Positions 52,996 to 61,333 of a stretch of 64,000 bases of DNA are shown in pieces. The translations under genes and the position numbers were made by a program. This DNA is from Apilactobacillus quenuiae. Its GTDB lineage: Bacteria; Bacillota; Bacilli; Lactobacillales; Lactobacillaceae. The notes beneath the pieces were generated by a model. That model did no database searches, was not told the DNA's origin, and was given only the letters and a program-made list of their open reading frames with translations. How positions within the stretch are numbered: the stretch's first letter is position 1; each line of letters starts with the position of its first letter. The stretch spans positions 32,352 through 96,351 of the forward strand of contig NZ_POSN01000003.1 in NCBI RefSeq assembly GCF_002994005.1, read 5' to 3'.

Positions 52996-54345
52996 TCAAT
53001 TATTATCATTTTCAATTTTATTTTTTAAATTCTCATATCCAGGTTTACCTAACAACGCAAACATATTTTGCTTATAATCTTCAACACCTGGTTGATTAAA
53101 TGGATTAATGCCGTTCAAATACCCAGATACAGCAATCGCAAATTCAAAGAAATAAATTAAAGTTCCCAAACTATATTCACTTTGATCTTTTAAATTAATA
53201 ATCATGTTGGGAACACCACCATTAGTATGTGCAATAATTACACTTTGAAAAGCTTTATCATTAACATAATTCATAGATTTGCCTTCCAGATATTGAATTC
53301 CATCATTATTATTGCCTATGATTGGAATATCCACATCTGACTTAGGATGATCAATCTTAACTACTGTTTCCATTAAATTACGCATACCTTGTTGGATATA
53401 TTGACCTAGTGAATGTAAGTCAGTTGAAAAGTTAGCAGAACTAGGATAAATTCCTTTATTATCTTTGCCCTCAGTTTCACCAGCTAATTGCTTCCACCAT
53501 TCAGCTAAGAAACGTAAATTGGGCTCATAATTTTCTAAAATTTCATTAGTATAGCCCTTACGATACAAGATATTGCGATAAGCAGCATATTGTAGAGCAG
53601 AATTATCTTCTAGTGAAGAATTAGAATAATTTTCTTGGGCCTCAGCAGCACCTTGCATAAGTTCATCAATATCAGCACCAGATACAGCAATTGGTAATAG
53701 CCCCACTGCAGAAAGAACTGAATAACGACCACCAATTCCATCGGGAATAACAAATGATTCATAACCATTTTCACTAACTTCCTGCCTTAACGCCCCATTG
53801 TTAGCATCCGTTGTAACATAGATACGACTATTAGCTTCACTTTTTCCATATTTATCAATTAATAGTTTTCTAAAAATTCTAAAAGCAATGGATGGTTCCG
53901 TAGTAGTTCCAGACTTAGAAATTACATTTACAGAAAAGTCTTTGTCACCAATTAATTTAATCAGGTCTTTAACATATGAACCACTAATTGAATTACCTGC
54001 AAAAATAACATGTGGATATTCACGTTGATCAGCTGATAATGATTCGTAGAAATTATCATGCAGAAAATCTAGCGCCATTTTAGCACCTAAATATGATCCA
54101 CCAATCCCAATTACAATTAAGTATTTAGAATTTGCTTTGATCTTTTTAGCAGCTGTTTTGATTCTTGAAAACTCTTCTCTATCATAATCTTTAGGTAGTG
54201 TCATCCATTGACGCATTTTCGATTCAACACCCGTGCCATCTAACAACTCGTCGCGAGCAGTATTTAACATGGGTTTAATTTCATTTAATTCATTTTCATT
54301 AACAAAATTTCTTAATGCAGAAGTATCAAATTTTATATTTGTCAT
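52996..54345 (-). CDS. pgi: Glucose-6-phosphate isomerase
   Basis: 449 residues, a normal Gram-positive size. Sugar-phosphate site [14 protein letters not shown] (about 146-159), signature block [14 protein letters not shown]-like (120-133) and catalytic His/Lys region near the C-terminus. It interconverts fructose-6-P and glucose-6-P. In a heterofermenter it sends fructose-6-P into the phosphoketolase path. ATG 54345 lies 6 nt after GGGGTG. It follows the fructokinase by 14 nt, giving a two-step fructose-to-G6P operon. Confidence 0.96.
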   Translation of the reverse strand: MTNIKFDTSALRNFVNENELNEIKPMLNTARDELLDGTGVESKMRQWMTLPKDYDREEFSRIKTAAKKIKANSKYLIVIGIGGSYLGAKMALDFLHDNFYESLSADQREYPHVIFAGNSISGSYVKDLIKLIGDKDFSVNVISKSGTTTEPSIAFRIFRKLLIDKYGKSEANSRIYVTTDANNGALRQEVSENGYESFVIPDGIGGRYSVLSAVGLLPIAVSGADIDELMQGAAEAQENYSNSSLEDNSALQYAAYRNILYRKGYTNEILENYEPNLRFLAEWWKQLAGETEGKDNKGIYPSSANFSTDLHSLGQYIQQGMRNLMETVVKIDHPKSDVDIPIIGNNNDGIQYLEGKSMNYVNDKAFQSVIIAHTNGGVPNMIINLKDQSEYSLGTLIYFFEFAIAVSGYLNGINPFNQPGVEDYKQNMFALLGKPGYENLKNKIENDNN

Positions 54346-54359
54346 TATTTTCACCCCAA

Positions 54360-55253
54360 TTAAATTTTAACAATATTTTCTTTATAATACTGTTTTAAAG
54401 CAAGCGAAAAGTTTCCTACTGTTGCTGAACCATTATGTGGAACTTGGGGCATTTGAATATACTCATTTAAATCATCAATTGCTAAATAGTTATTAAAAAT
54501 CTTCTTAAAATGTTTTCTAACCATATCCAAAAATGGTTCGCTAACAACCCCACCGCCTAAGATAATTCGCTCAGGTCTTACAAAAAGTGTTGCTTGCACT
54601 ACTGCTTGCGCAACATAATATGCTACATAGTCCCATGATGGATCGGTTAATGGTACATCTTTACCATTTTTACCAGTGCGCGCATTAAAAGTCGGTCCTG
54701 AAGCCAAACCTTCTAAACAGTCACCATGATATGGGCAAACACCCTTAAAATCTTCATCGCCCTTAGCTCTTTTTAATCTAACATGTCCAGCTTCGGGATG
54801 TCCGACATATCCTAAAAAGTGTCCATTATCAACAATTCCAGCTCCTACACCAGTTCCAATTGTGTAATAAACCAATGAATGGATTGGCTTGTGATTTTTA
54901 ATCGAGGTAATGTATTCACCATAGGCAGATCCATTAACATCAGTTGTCCAATACATTGGAATATCAAAATACTTTTTCATTGTGCCTAAAAAGTTAGTAT
55001 TAGACCAATGTTTCTTAGGTGTATCTGTAATATAACCATATTTAGGATTATCAACCCTTACTTCAATCGGTCCAAATGAAGCAATTCCAATCGCTTTAAT
55101 ATCAATAAACTTTTGAAAATATTCTACACATTTTCCAAGTGTTTCTTCAGGAGTTGTTGTTGGAATATGGATACTATCTTTAATGTTGTAATTTTCATCA
55201 CCAATTGCACACACAAATTTAGTGCCCCCAGCTTCAATACTGCCAAATAACAT
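54360..55253 (-). CDS. scrK: ROK-family fructokinase
   Basis: 297 residues. ATP phosphate loop [15 protein letters not shown] (2-16), catalytic Asp in [12 protein letters not shown], glycine-rich [12 protein letters not shown] and zinc motif GH...[10 protein letters not shown]. It phosphorylates free fructose to fructose-6-P. ATG 55253 lies 6 nt after GAGGTG; the longer frame to 55262 starts inside that site. First gene of the scrK-pgi operon, likely under CcpA control via the cre sites upstream. Confidence 0.93.
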   Translation of the reverse strand: MLFGSIEAGGTKFVCAIGDENYNIKDSIHIPTTTPEETLGKCVEYFQKFIDIKAIGIASFGPIEVRVDNPKYGYITDTPKKHWSNTNFLGTMKKYFDIPMYWTTDVNGSAYGEYITSIKNHKPIHSLVYYTIGTGVGAGIVDNGHFLGYVGHPEAGHVRLKRAKGDEDFKGVCPYHGDCLEGLASGPTFNARTGKNGKDVPLTDPSWDYVAYYVAQAVVQATLFVRPERIILGGGVVSEPFLDMVRKHFKKIFNNYLAIDDLNEYIQMPQVPHNGSATVGNFSLALKQYYKENIVKI

Positions 55254-55345
55254 TAAAATCACCTCGTATAATCACAATATATAATTTCATTGTAATATCT
55301 TTATCATTTTTGTAGTTTAGGCTACAAGATAAAGATAGCACTTTC

Positions 55346-55359
55346 TGTAATCGCTTACA
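55346..55359. promoter_or_regulatory. cre site (CcpA operator)
   Basis: TGTAATCGCTTACA matches the consensus TGWAANCGNTNWCA at every fixed position. It is about 90 bp upstream of scrK in the divergent gap. Confidence 0.8.
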
Positions 55360-55380
55360 ACAAATATTAACCAAAACTGT

Positions 55381-55394
55381 TGTAAACGGTTTCA
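55381..55394. promoter_or_regulatory. Second cre site (CcpA operator)
   Basis: TGTAAACGGTTTCA also fits TGWAANCGNTNWCA exactly. It is 22 bp past the first site and 60 bp before the ROK paralogue. Confidence 0.78.
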
Positions 55395-55453
55395 TAAAGT
55401 GGTATTTTTTAATTGTCTACAAGTTTCATGTAAAAATGAAAAGAGGGATTACT

Positions 55454-56359
55454 ATGCTATTAGGAAGCATTGAATTACGCGATCACGATGTAACATGTGC
55501 CATTAGTGATAATCAAATGAATATTAAGGATAAAGTTGATTTCCCGTTAAACACACCTAATGAAACGCTCAGTAACGTTATTAAATATTTTAAAAATGTC
55601 ACTGAAGTAAAAGCAATCGGAATATCTTCATTTGGTCCATTAGAATTAAGAAACTATGCACCTAACTATGGTTACATTACTGATTCATCAAGGCCAAATT
55701 GGTCTAATATCAATTTATTAGGTACTTTAAAAAAGCACTTAAAAGTTCCAATGTCATTTACAACTGATGTTAATAGTACTGCTTATGGTGAATATATCTT
55801 TTCAGTATTGCAGAACAATCCCGTTATGTCATTGGTATATATGACCATCAGTAAGGGCGTTGGTGCTGGCATCGTTAATGCTGGTGAATTAGTTGGGTAT
55901 AAAGGTAGCCCTGAAATTGGTCATATCTATCCAAAGAGGCATCCTAAGGATCAAGTCTTTAAGGGGACTTGCCCATACCAAGGTGACTGTTTAGAAGGAT
56001 TAGTTTCTGAGTCAGCATTTCAAGCTCGCTTCAATAAAAGCTATAAAGAAATTTCAATGTTTAATCCTATTTGGGATATTGTTGCATACTATATTGCACA
56101 ATCAGCAATACAATCTACTCTTTTAATTAGGCCACAAAAAATCATTATTGGTGGCGATATTATTAATAAAATCGAAATACAAAAAATAAAAGAACAATTT
56201 CAAAAACTATTTAATGGATATTTAAGTGTTGGCGATAATAATAATTTAAACAATTATATTACTACACCTTCAAACTCAAGCACAAAACTATCTATCATTG
56301 GTAATACTGCATTAGCAAAAAAGATTTACTATTCTGATGCAAATATATATGCAAAGTGA
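55454..56359 (+). CDS. Degenerate ROK-family fructokinase paralogue, probable pseudo-kinase
   Basis: 301 residues, alignable along its whole length with scrK. The ATP phosphate loop EAGGTK has become ELRDHD, GTGVGAG has become SKGVGAG, and the zinc-motif histidine in CPYHGDC is Gln (CPYQGDC). The catalytic Asp (TTDVNSTAYGEY) remains. The frame is intact with no DNA-binding domain, so it is kept as a protein but is unlikely to be an active kinase. ATG 55454 lies 6 nt after AAGAGGG. Divergent from scrK, sharing two cre sites. Confidence 0.82.
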   Translation: MLLGSIELRDHDVTCAISDNQMNIKDKVDFPLNTPNETLSNVIKYFKNVTEVKAIGISSFGPLELRNYAPNYGYITDSSRPNWSNINLLGTLKKHLKVPMSFTTDVNSTAYGEYIFSVLQNNPVMSLVYMTISKGVGAGIVNAGELVGYKGSPEIGHIYPKRHPKDQVFKGTCPYQGDCLEGLVSESAFQARFNKSYKEISMFNPIWDIVAYYIAQSAIQSTLLIRPQKIIIGGDIINKIEIQKIKEQFQKLFNGYLSVGDNNNLNNYITTPSNSSTKLSIIGNTALAKKIYYSDANIYAK

Positions 56360-56681
56360 TTAATTATTTATATATTTAATCTTGTGCTATGCTAATATAT
56401 TAAAAAATATAATAAGAAATTTATAATAAATAAAGTGAGGAGACAACTAAGAAAATAGTTGTCTTTCTTTTTAAGCAAAAATAAATCTTCTACCATTTTA
56501 TCTAGTACAATTCAAGCAATGAATACTAAATTTTTGTTGAAACAATTTTCAAAATAATTCAAAAACAATATGCTTTTCTTAAAATATGAGCGTGGTATTA
56601 TTATTTATGGCTAAAAAATGTAATTTCTAATACAAATGTTTTTGAAATTATTATTTAGCGAGTTATGAAAGGTGTTATTTT
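56360..56681. other. Intergenic region
   Basis: A 322-nt gap. It contains the terminator of the ROK paralogue (56441-56472) and the upstream region of the XRE-TetR regulator. No ORF with a convincing ribosome site was seen. Confidence 0.55.
56441..56472 (+). terminator. Intrinsic terminator
   Basis: AGACAACTA / TAGTTGTCT, 6-nt loop, then TTTCTTTTT, about 80 nt after the ROK paralogue. Confidence 0.8.
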
Positions 56682-57425
56682 ATGAAACTGGGTAAACAAT
56701 TAAAAAAGATAAGACAACAAAATGGTCTAACACAAGAGGAGCTAGCTGAAAGAATCTATTCCTCCTACCAATCGGTATCTAATTGGGAACGTGATAAAAG
56801 TTCCCCTAATATTGAAACATTAATTATTATTGCAAAAGAATTTAACATTTCAATTGATGATATCTTAGCGTTAGATAAAGATAATAATCAATATGATGAT
56901 ATTATTATCGATGCATTTTTAAAAATATTAAAAGATGGCAAAGAACCTACTTTAAAATATATTGTTGAATACTCTTCATTAACTACTAGTCAAGTTCATT
57001 CTAAATTCGATAAAGACAAAGATTTAATTTATTTTATTTTTAAAACCGTTGATGAAAAAATAAAAAAAGAAATTTATGAACAAAGAAGAGTGAATAAAGA
57101 AGAAGATATCATAGAATTTTTCATGTATATTATTGTGGATGTTTTATATAAGCGAAAAGACTTACTACATTTCCTATATACCAAGGAAAATATCAGTGGT
57201 ATCTGGACACAATATTTAAAAAAGGAATATCTAAGATTGTTTACCCCTTTTTTTGCTGGATATGAACAAAACACAATTGCTATTGAGATTACCATTAATA
57301 TTGGCGTTGACTTAATATCTGTTTGGTTATCCAATAATAAAATTGATAGTCCTGATATATTACGTCAAAAAGCAAAGACTTTATTCAATACTAACATTAA
57401 GGACATTTACAAAAAGAATATATAA
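56682..57425 (+). CDS. XRE helix-turn-helix fused to TetR-like domain
   Basis: 247 residues with two DNA-binding-type domains. Residues 1-62 form an XRE/Cro HTH (LKKIRQQNGLTQEELAERI, YQSVSNWERDKSSPN). Residues about 72-125 have the TetR HTH pattern (IIIDAFLKILKDG, LKYIVEYSSLTTSQVHSKF, DKDLIYFIF), followed by a TetR-like helical C-terminus. The glycosyltransferase gene starts 11 nt downstream, so it probably regulates the surface locus. Stop codon and domains are intact. Confidence 0.85.
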   Translation: MKLGKQLKKIRQQNGLTQEELAERIYSSYQSVSNWERDKSSPNIETLIIIAKEFNISIDDILALDKDNNQYDDIIIDAFLKILKDGKEPTLKYIVEYSSLTTSQVHSKFDKDKDLIYFIFKTVDEKIKKEIYEQRRVNKEEDIIEFFMYIIVDVLYKRKDLLHFLYTKENISGIWTQYLKKEYLRLFTPFFAGYEQNTIAIEITINIGVDLISVWLSNNKIDSPDILRQKAKTLFNTNIKDIYKKNI

Positions 57426-57436
57426 AAATATAAATT

Positions 57437-58687
57437 ATGATAGTTATAATACTTAAGTTTTCCGTTTTATTTTATATAGTGTATATATTTAACATTATTT
57501 ACTTGTTGCTAAATAAGTTTCATGTAAATAAGGAAACATTAAAAGTTGATAACAAAATAGACGGTAAATATACGCTCTGGATTATTATTCCAGCTCTAAA
57601 TGAGGCTGCAGTTATTAAAAATACCGTTATTAGGCTGCAAAATGAATTACATAAATTATGTAAGATTGGTAATATTAACGCACAAATTGTAGTTATTGAT
57701 GATTGTTCCAATGATCAGACCTTGAATGAAGCAAAAAGAACATCAGCTTATGTGATTCAGACTTCTAATAAGGATAAACATTGTGGCAAAGGTGCAGTGC
57801 TGAATTGTGGTGTAAATTTTATTAATGCTATTTGTGATCATCGAAGGAATAATATTATTGGTGTAATTGATGCTGACGGAATCATGCAATTTAAGGATTT
57901 TCATCATATTATCAAATTATATGATGATAAATCTAATAGATATGACATGATTCAAAGTGCGGTTCAAATGCTCAATACCAATAATATGGTAGAAAAAGCA
58001 CAAGATTTTGAATTTGGTGGTCTAAACCGAAAAGCACAAATTGCTCGTAACAATTATGGTGATGGAATTGCATCTGGCAATGGACAATTTGTAACCCTTA
58101 AAATGGCATTAGATGTGCAATGGGGAAATTCATTGTTAGAAGATATGGAATTCACATTAAGAGGACTACTAAAGGGATATCACTGTTACTTTACTGAAAA
58201 AGCTGTAGTTAAACAGCAAGCAGTGACAAGTATTAAAAAGTATATAAAGCAACGGGTAAGATGGTGTACTGGTGGTATTCAATGTTCACATTTTTTATTA
58301 GCAGTCTATAAATCGCATAACGTGAAAAGATTGCAAAAATTTGCTTTAACTATTAATGCCATTACCCCATTTGCTTATATTTTCATTAACTTTTTTAATC
58401 TTTTATCTTTAATAATACAAATTAGATTATTAATTATATTTCCTCAATCTAATCACTCTTTTTTTACATTAATTTTAATATGGTTCATCTTAAATATTGG
58501 GATTGCTAATTCATATCGCATTTTCATTATTCATACTGATCAAAAAAAGATTTCATTAACAGAGACTTTATATTTTTCGATCAGCTTTTCAATTGTAAAT
58601 TTAATAACCTTTTTCATTCCAATTATAAGTATTAAAAATATTTTAACCAATAATCTTAAGTGGGATAAAACAGATCATCCAAATTAA
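57437..58687 (+). CDS. Membrane processive glycosyltransferase (GT2)
   Basis: 416 residues. One N-terminal membrane segment, then a GT2 domain: IIPALNEAAVI, VIDDCSNDQT, nucleotide-sugar DADG, acceptor LLEDMEF and QRVRW (QxxRW). Three or four C-terminal membrane segments follow. This is the arrangement of polysaccharide synthases such as poly-N-acetylglucosamine synthase. The sugar is unknown. The ATG has no clear Shine-Dalgarno, so translation may be coupled to the regulator upstream. Role in exopolysaccharide or surface-protein glycosylation is inference. Confidence 0.87.
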   Translation: MIVIILKFSVLFYIVYIFNIIYLLLNKFHVNKETLKVDNKIDGKYTLWIIIPALNEAAVIKNTVIRLQNELHKLCKIGNINAQIVVIDDCSNDQTLNEAKRTSAYVIQTSNKDKHCGKGAVLNCGVNFINAICDHRRNNIIGVIDADGIMQFKDFHHIIKLYDDKSNRYDMIQSAVQMLNTNNMVEKAQDFEFGGLNRKAQIARNNYGDGIASGNGQFVTLKMALDVQWGNSLLEDMEFTLRGLLKGYHCYFTEKAVVKQQAVTSIKKYIKQRVRWCTGGIQCSHFLLAVYKSHNVKRLQKFALTINAITPFAYIFINFFNLLSLIIQIRLLIIFPQSNHSFFTLILIWFILNIGIANSYRIFIIHTDQKKISLTETLYFSISFSIVNLITFFIPIISIKNILTNNLKWDKTDHPN

Positions 58688-58727
58688 AAAAATACGCTTC
58701 CAATATAATTTGGAGGCGTATTTTTAA
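58685..58727 (+). terminator. Intrinsic terminator
   Basis: AAATACGCTTCCA / TGGAGGCGTATTT with one mismatch and 8-nt loop, then T run. Confidence 0.8.
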
Positions 58728-58742
58728 ATAAATCAGTAAACT

Positions 58743-58817
58743 AATATGAATTAATATATATTATTATAAGAGGAAAAAAGGCATAAAAAAGTATAACTTA
58801 AATATGAATTAATATAT
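58743..58817 (+). repeat. 17-bp direct repeat upstream of sortase
   Basis: AATATGAATTAATATAT occurs at 58743-58759 and again at 58801-58817, start-to-start 58 bp. The second copy ends just before the AAAGGA of the sortase gene. Possible regulator binding sites; the AT-rich sequence makes chance less excludable. Confidence 0.5.
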
Positions 58818-58832
58818 GAAAGGACTGAACAC

Positions 58833-59471
58833 ATGAAGAAAAAATTAGGATATACCTTTATTATCATAACTGCGGTAGTTGGAATGTTGCTATTATTTAA
58901 TCAAAGTATTGCAAATCATATGATTATTACCATGACTACTAATAGTCTAAAGCAAAATATACATAAGAATAAACAAAAAGCTGTATATAATTTTGACAAT
59001 GTTAAAAATGTGGATACAACCAGTGTTTTTAAAGCAGTGATTAATAAGGACAATGAAAATACACCGATTGGAAAAATATCTATTCCATCTGTAAATATTA
59101 AATTGCCCATATATTTAGGATTGGCAAATAATAATTTACTATCTGGCGTCGGAACTATGATCAAGGGCCAAAAAATGGGATTAAATAATTATACTTTAGC
59201 TGGCCATCATATGAAAGATAACAACTTATTATTTGGACCGTTATCAAAGGTGAACGTTAATCATTCAATTTACATCACTAATGGAATTCATATTTATCGA
59301 TACAAAATCAAGCTTAAAAAAATTATTAATGAATACCAAACTAAATGGATTAATGAGAATAGTAAAAAGCCTGTTATTACATTAATAACTTGTGCAACTG
59401 GTAATCCTGGTGAAACTAATCGAATTATGATTAGAGGAAATTTGGATAAAATATATGACTACAAAAAATGA
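58833..59471 (+). CDS. srtA: Class A sortase
   Basis: 212 residues. An N-terminal membrane anchor (5-25) is followed by a sortase barrel with catalytic His125 or His126 (TLAGHHM), Cys187 (TLITCATG) and Arg197 (TNRIMIRG). It joins LPXTG proteins to peptidoglycan. The LPXTG adhesin is the next gene, on the other strand, so this is probably a dedicated or housekeeping pair. AAAGGA lies 8 nt upstream. Confidence 0.94.
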   Translation: MKKKLGYTFIIITAVVGMLLLFNQSIANHMIITMTTNSLKQNIHKNKQKAVYNFDNVKNVDTTSVFKAVINKDNENTPIGKISIPSVNIKLPIYLGLANNNLLSGVGTMIKGQKMGLNNYTLAGHHMKDNNLLFGPLSKVNVNHSIYITNGIHIYRYKIKLKKIINEYQTKWINENSKKPVITLITCATGNPGETNRIMIRGNLDKIYDYKK

Positions 59472-59499
59472 TTCTATATTTATAATATAGAATCATTTT
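59465..59499. terminator. Bidirectional terminator
   Basis: AAAATGATTCTATATT and its exact complement (16 bp) with 3-nt loop between srtA and the LPXTG gene. Confidence 0.92.
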
Positions 59500-59501
59500 A
59501 A

Positions 59502-61043
59502 TTAATAGCGCTTCTTAAAAATAGCAAAAGCAATTGAAGAAATAGCGATCATTAAAGCTCCAAGTATTGATAATTTACTATTATCACTTGCACCAGTTTG
59601 TGGTAATTTATTTGATTGTTTATTAACAAATAAATTTGGCTCGTGATGTTGTTCAATGGGTTTAGCCTTAGGATGGTTATCAACATTCTTTTTATATGTC
59701 CATTCTTGTTTAACAGTATCTTTTCCATCATTACTTGGTGTTGGATTACTATTGGTATTATTTTTTAATAGATTATTAGGTGTCTTTAAAACATCAGTAA
59801 TGTGGTTTTTAGGTAATTGGCTGTTGTTAGTTTTATTTTTTAATAGGTTATCAGGTTTCTTTAAAGTATTAGTAATATGTTCATCAGGTGATTGATTATT
59901 GTTATTTAATTGAACCGTATTCTGGTTAGAATTAACTGGAGGATTAACGTTACTATTATTTTGATTATTATCGTTATTTGATGATGGTACTAATGTATTA
60001 GAACTATTGTTAGTGTCTGGTTGATTATTATTTTTAGGAACCGTAGTCCCCTTATTGTCATCATTTGGTTGTGAATTTTGATTAGTTTGATTGTTATTAT
60101 TACCGTTCGCAGTTCCATATCCACCTGCTAAAATACGTGCATTAGATGATTGGCTTATGAAACTAGGATTACCATTATCACTTGCATTACCATTATTATA
60201 TTGTGCAGAAATAGTGGCATTATTAGTAGCATCGCTTAAATTATTTTCACTAGATTGATTCATCTTAGTTTCATAAACTAAGCTAACATCCTTGTTAATT
60301 GATCCACCATTATTAATACTAAACTGAAGTTTACCATTATTATTACTTACATTAACTGGAACATTTTGATTATCAGAAATAAATTGGTTGTCATTACTTG
60401 TATCTACGTGGCCTAAAGTAGCACTAACATTTCCTAAATAGGTTTGATTAGAACTTAAAGTATCTGATATTTGTACATTACTAATGGTCTTATTGGATGG
60501 ATTAAAGTTGATATTCCAAATAATTTTGTTGGGATCATCATGAGAAATCCATCCGTATTTGTTAATCATCCAACTATTGTCAGTGATGGAATTATCTTTC
60601 ATCCCTTTAACTGATTCAACGATATTAATTGATTTATTTTTTAAATCATTATAATTTTGGTCAGTAAATGTTAACTTTCCTACTCTTTGACCGGCTTCGG
60701 CAGTGAAATTTCCAATGACTGCTCCACTAGTATTCTTAACAGAAAAACTATTATTCCTAGTAGAATTAACATTATCCGGTAAGCTTATATATACATAATC
60801 ACCATTTTTGATCGATATACTATCGCTAATTGAAAAAGATCGACTAATTGTATAGTCAGAATATTTATCTAATGAATTGCTTTGAGTAACATCATTATTT
60901 GAACTATCCTTTATATTATAGGTATAGTTAGTTAAACTATTACTATTAATTTCATCTGCATGTGCATTACCACTCATCATGAAAAATGACCCTGCAAATG
61001 TAATTGGTAATGATGCAGCAGCAATTTTAATAACTTTTTTCAA
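59502..61043 (-). CDS. LPXTG-anchored adhesin-like surface protein
   Basis: 513 residues from a TTG start 8 nt after GAAAGGA. Signal peptide (cleavage near AHA-D). An adhesin-type region of about 280 residues resembles Ig-like SdrG/collagen-binding folds (ISDSISIKNGDYVYISLPD, KTISNVQISDTL, VSLVYETKM). An Asn/Pro-rich stalk has repeated HIT-[ND]-x-LK-x-P-[DN]-NLLKN units, and LPQTG, hydrophobic segment and KKRY end the chain. Substrate of the adjacent sortase. Confidence 0.88.
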   Translation of the reverse strand: MKKVIKIAAASLPITFAGSFFMMSGNAHADEINSNSLTNYTYNIKDSSNNDVTQSNSLDKYSDYTISRSFSISDSISIKNGDYVYISLPDNVNSTRNNSFSVKNTSGAVIGNFTAEAGQRVGKLTFTDQNYNDLKNKSINIVESVKGMKDNSITDNSWMINKYGWISHDDPNKIIWNINFNPSNKTISNVQISDTLSSNQTYLGNVSATLGHVDTSNDNQFISDNQNVPVNVSNNNGKLQFSINNGGSINKDVSLVYETKMNQSSENNLSDATNNATISAQYNNGNASDNGNPSFISQSSNARILAGGYGTANGNNNNQTNQNSQPNDDNKGTTVPKNNNQPDTNNSSNTLVPSSNNDNNQNNSNVNPPVNSNQNTVQLNNNNQSPDEHITNTLKKPDNLLKNKTNNSQLPKNHITDVLKTPNNLLKNNTNSNPTPSNDGKDTVKQEWTYKKNVDNHPKAKPIEQHHEPNLFVNKQSNKLPQTGASDNSKLSILGALMIAISSIAFAIFKKRY

Positions 61044-61333
61044 AAAATCATTCCTTTCAAAATATATTTTGTACAAATAAAGTATATATTTTTATTGAAT
61101 GTGTTACTTTGTATACTTTTTGAAATAAAATCAAAATTAATAGATAAACAAAGATTCTTATTTTTTAAAATTATAATAATGGCTAATTATAGAATAGATA
61201 TATTTAATAAATAAAATATTAGGAAAACATAGGTCTATACAAAAAGCACTTTCAAATTATATTATTAAAATAATAATATATCGAAAGTGCTTTTATTTAT
61301 CTTTTCAAAATTATAGATAGTTTAATGTTAAAT
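61044..61333. other. Intergenic region between the two surface-protein genes
   Basis: About 290 nt, very AT-rich. It holds the upstream region of the LPXTG gene and the terminator of the large surface protein (61241-61294). No ORF or clear operator was seen. Confidence 0.55.
61241..61294 (-). terminator. Terminator of the large surface-protein gene
   Basis: AAAAGCACTTTC / GAAAGTGCTTTT outer stem with an inner AT stem (TATTATT / AATAATA). Confidence 0.85.

Noticed and set aside
56459-56557. Possible 32-codon TTG frame after the ROK paralogue
   Set aside because: The nearest purine-rich site is more than 20 nt away and the frame overlaps the terminator hairpin.
59650-60050. Nucleotide repeats in the LPXTG gene as an intergenic repeat element
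   Set aside because: They are in-frame codon repeats encoding the Asn/Pro-rich stalk with HIT...LK.P.NLLKN units.
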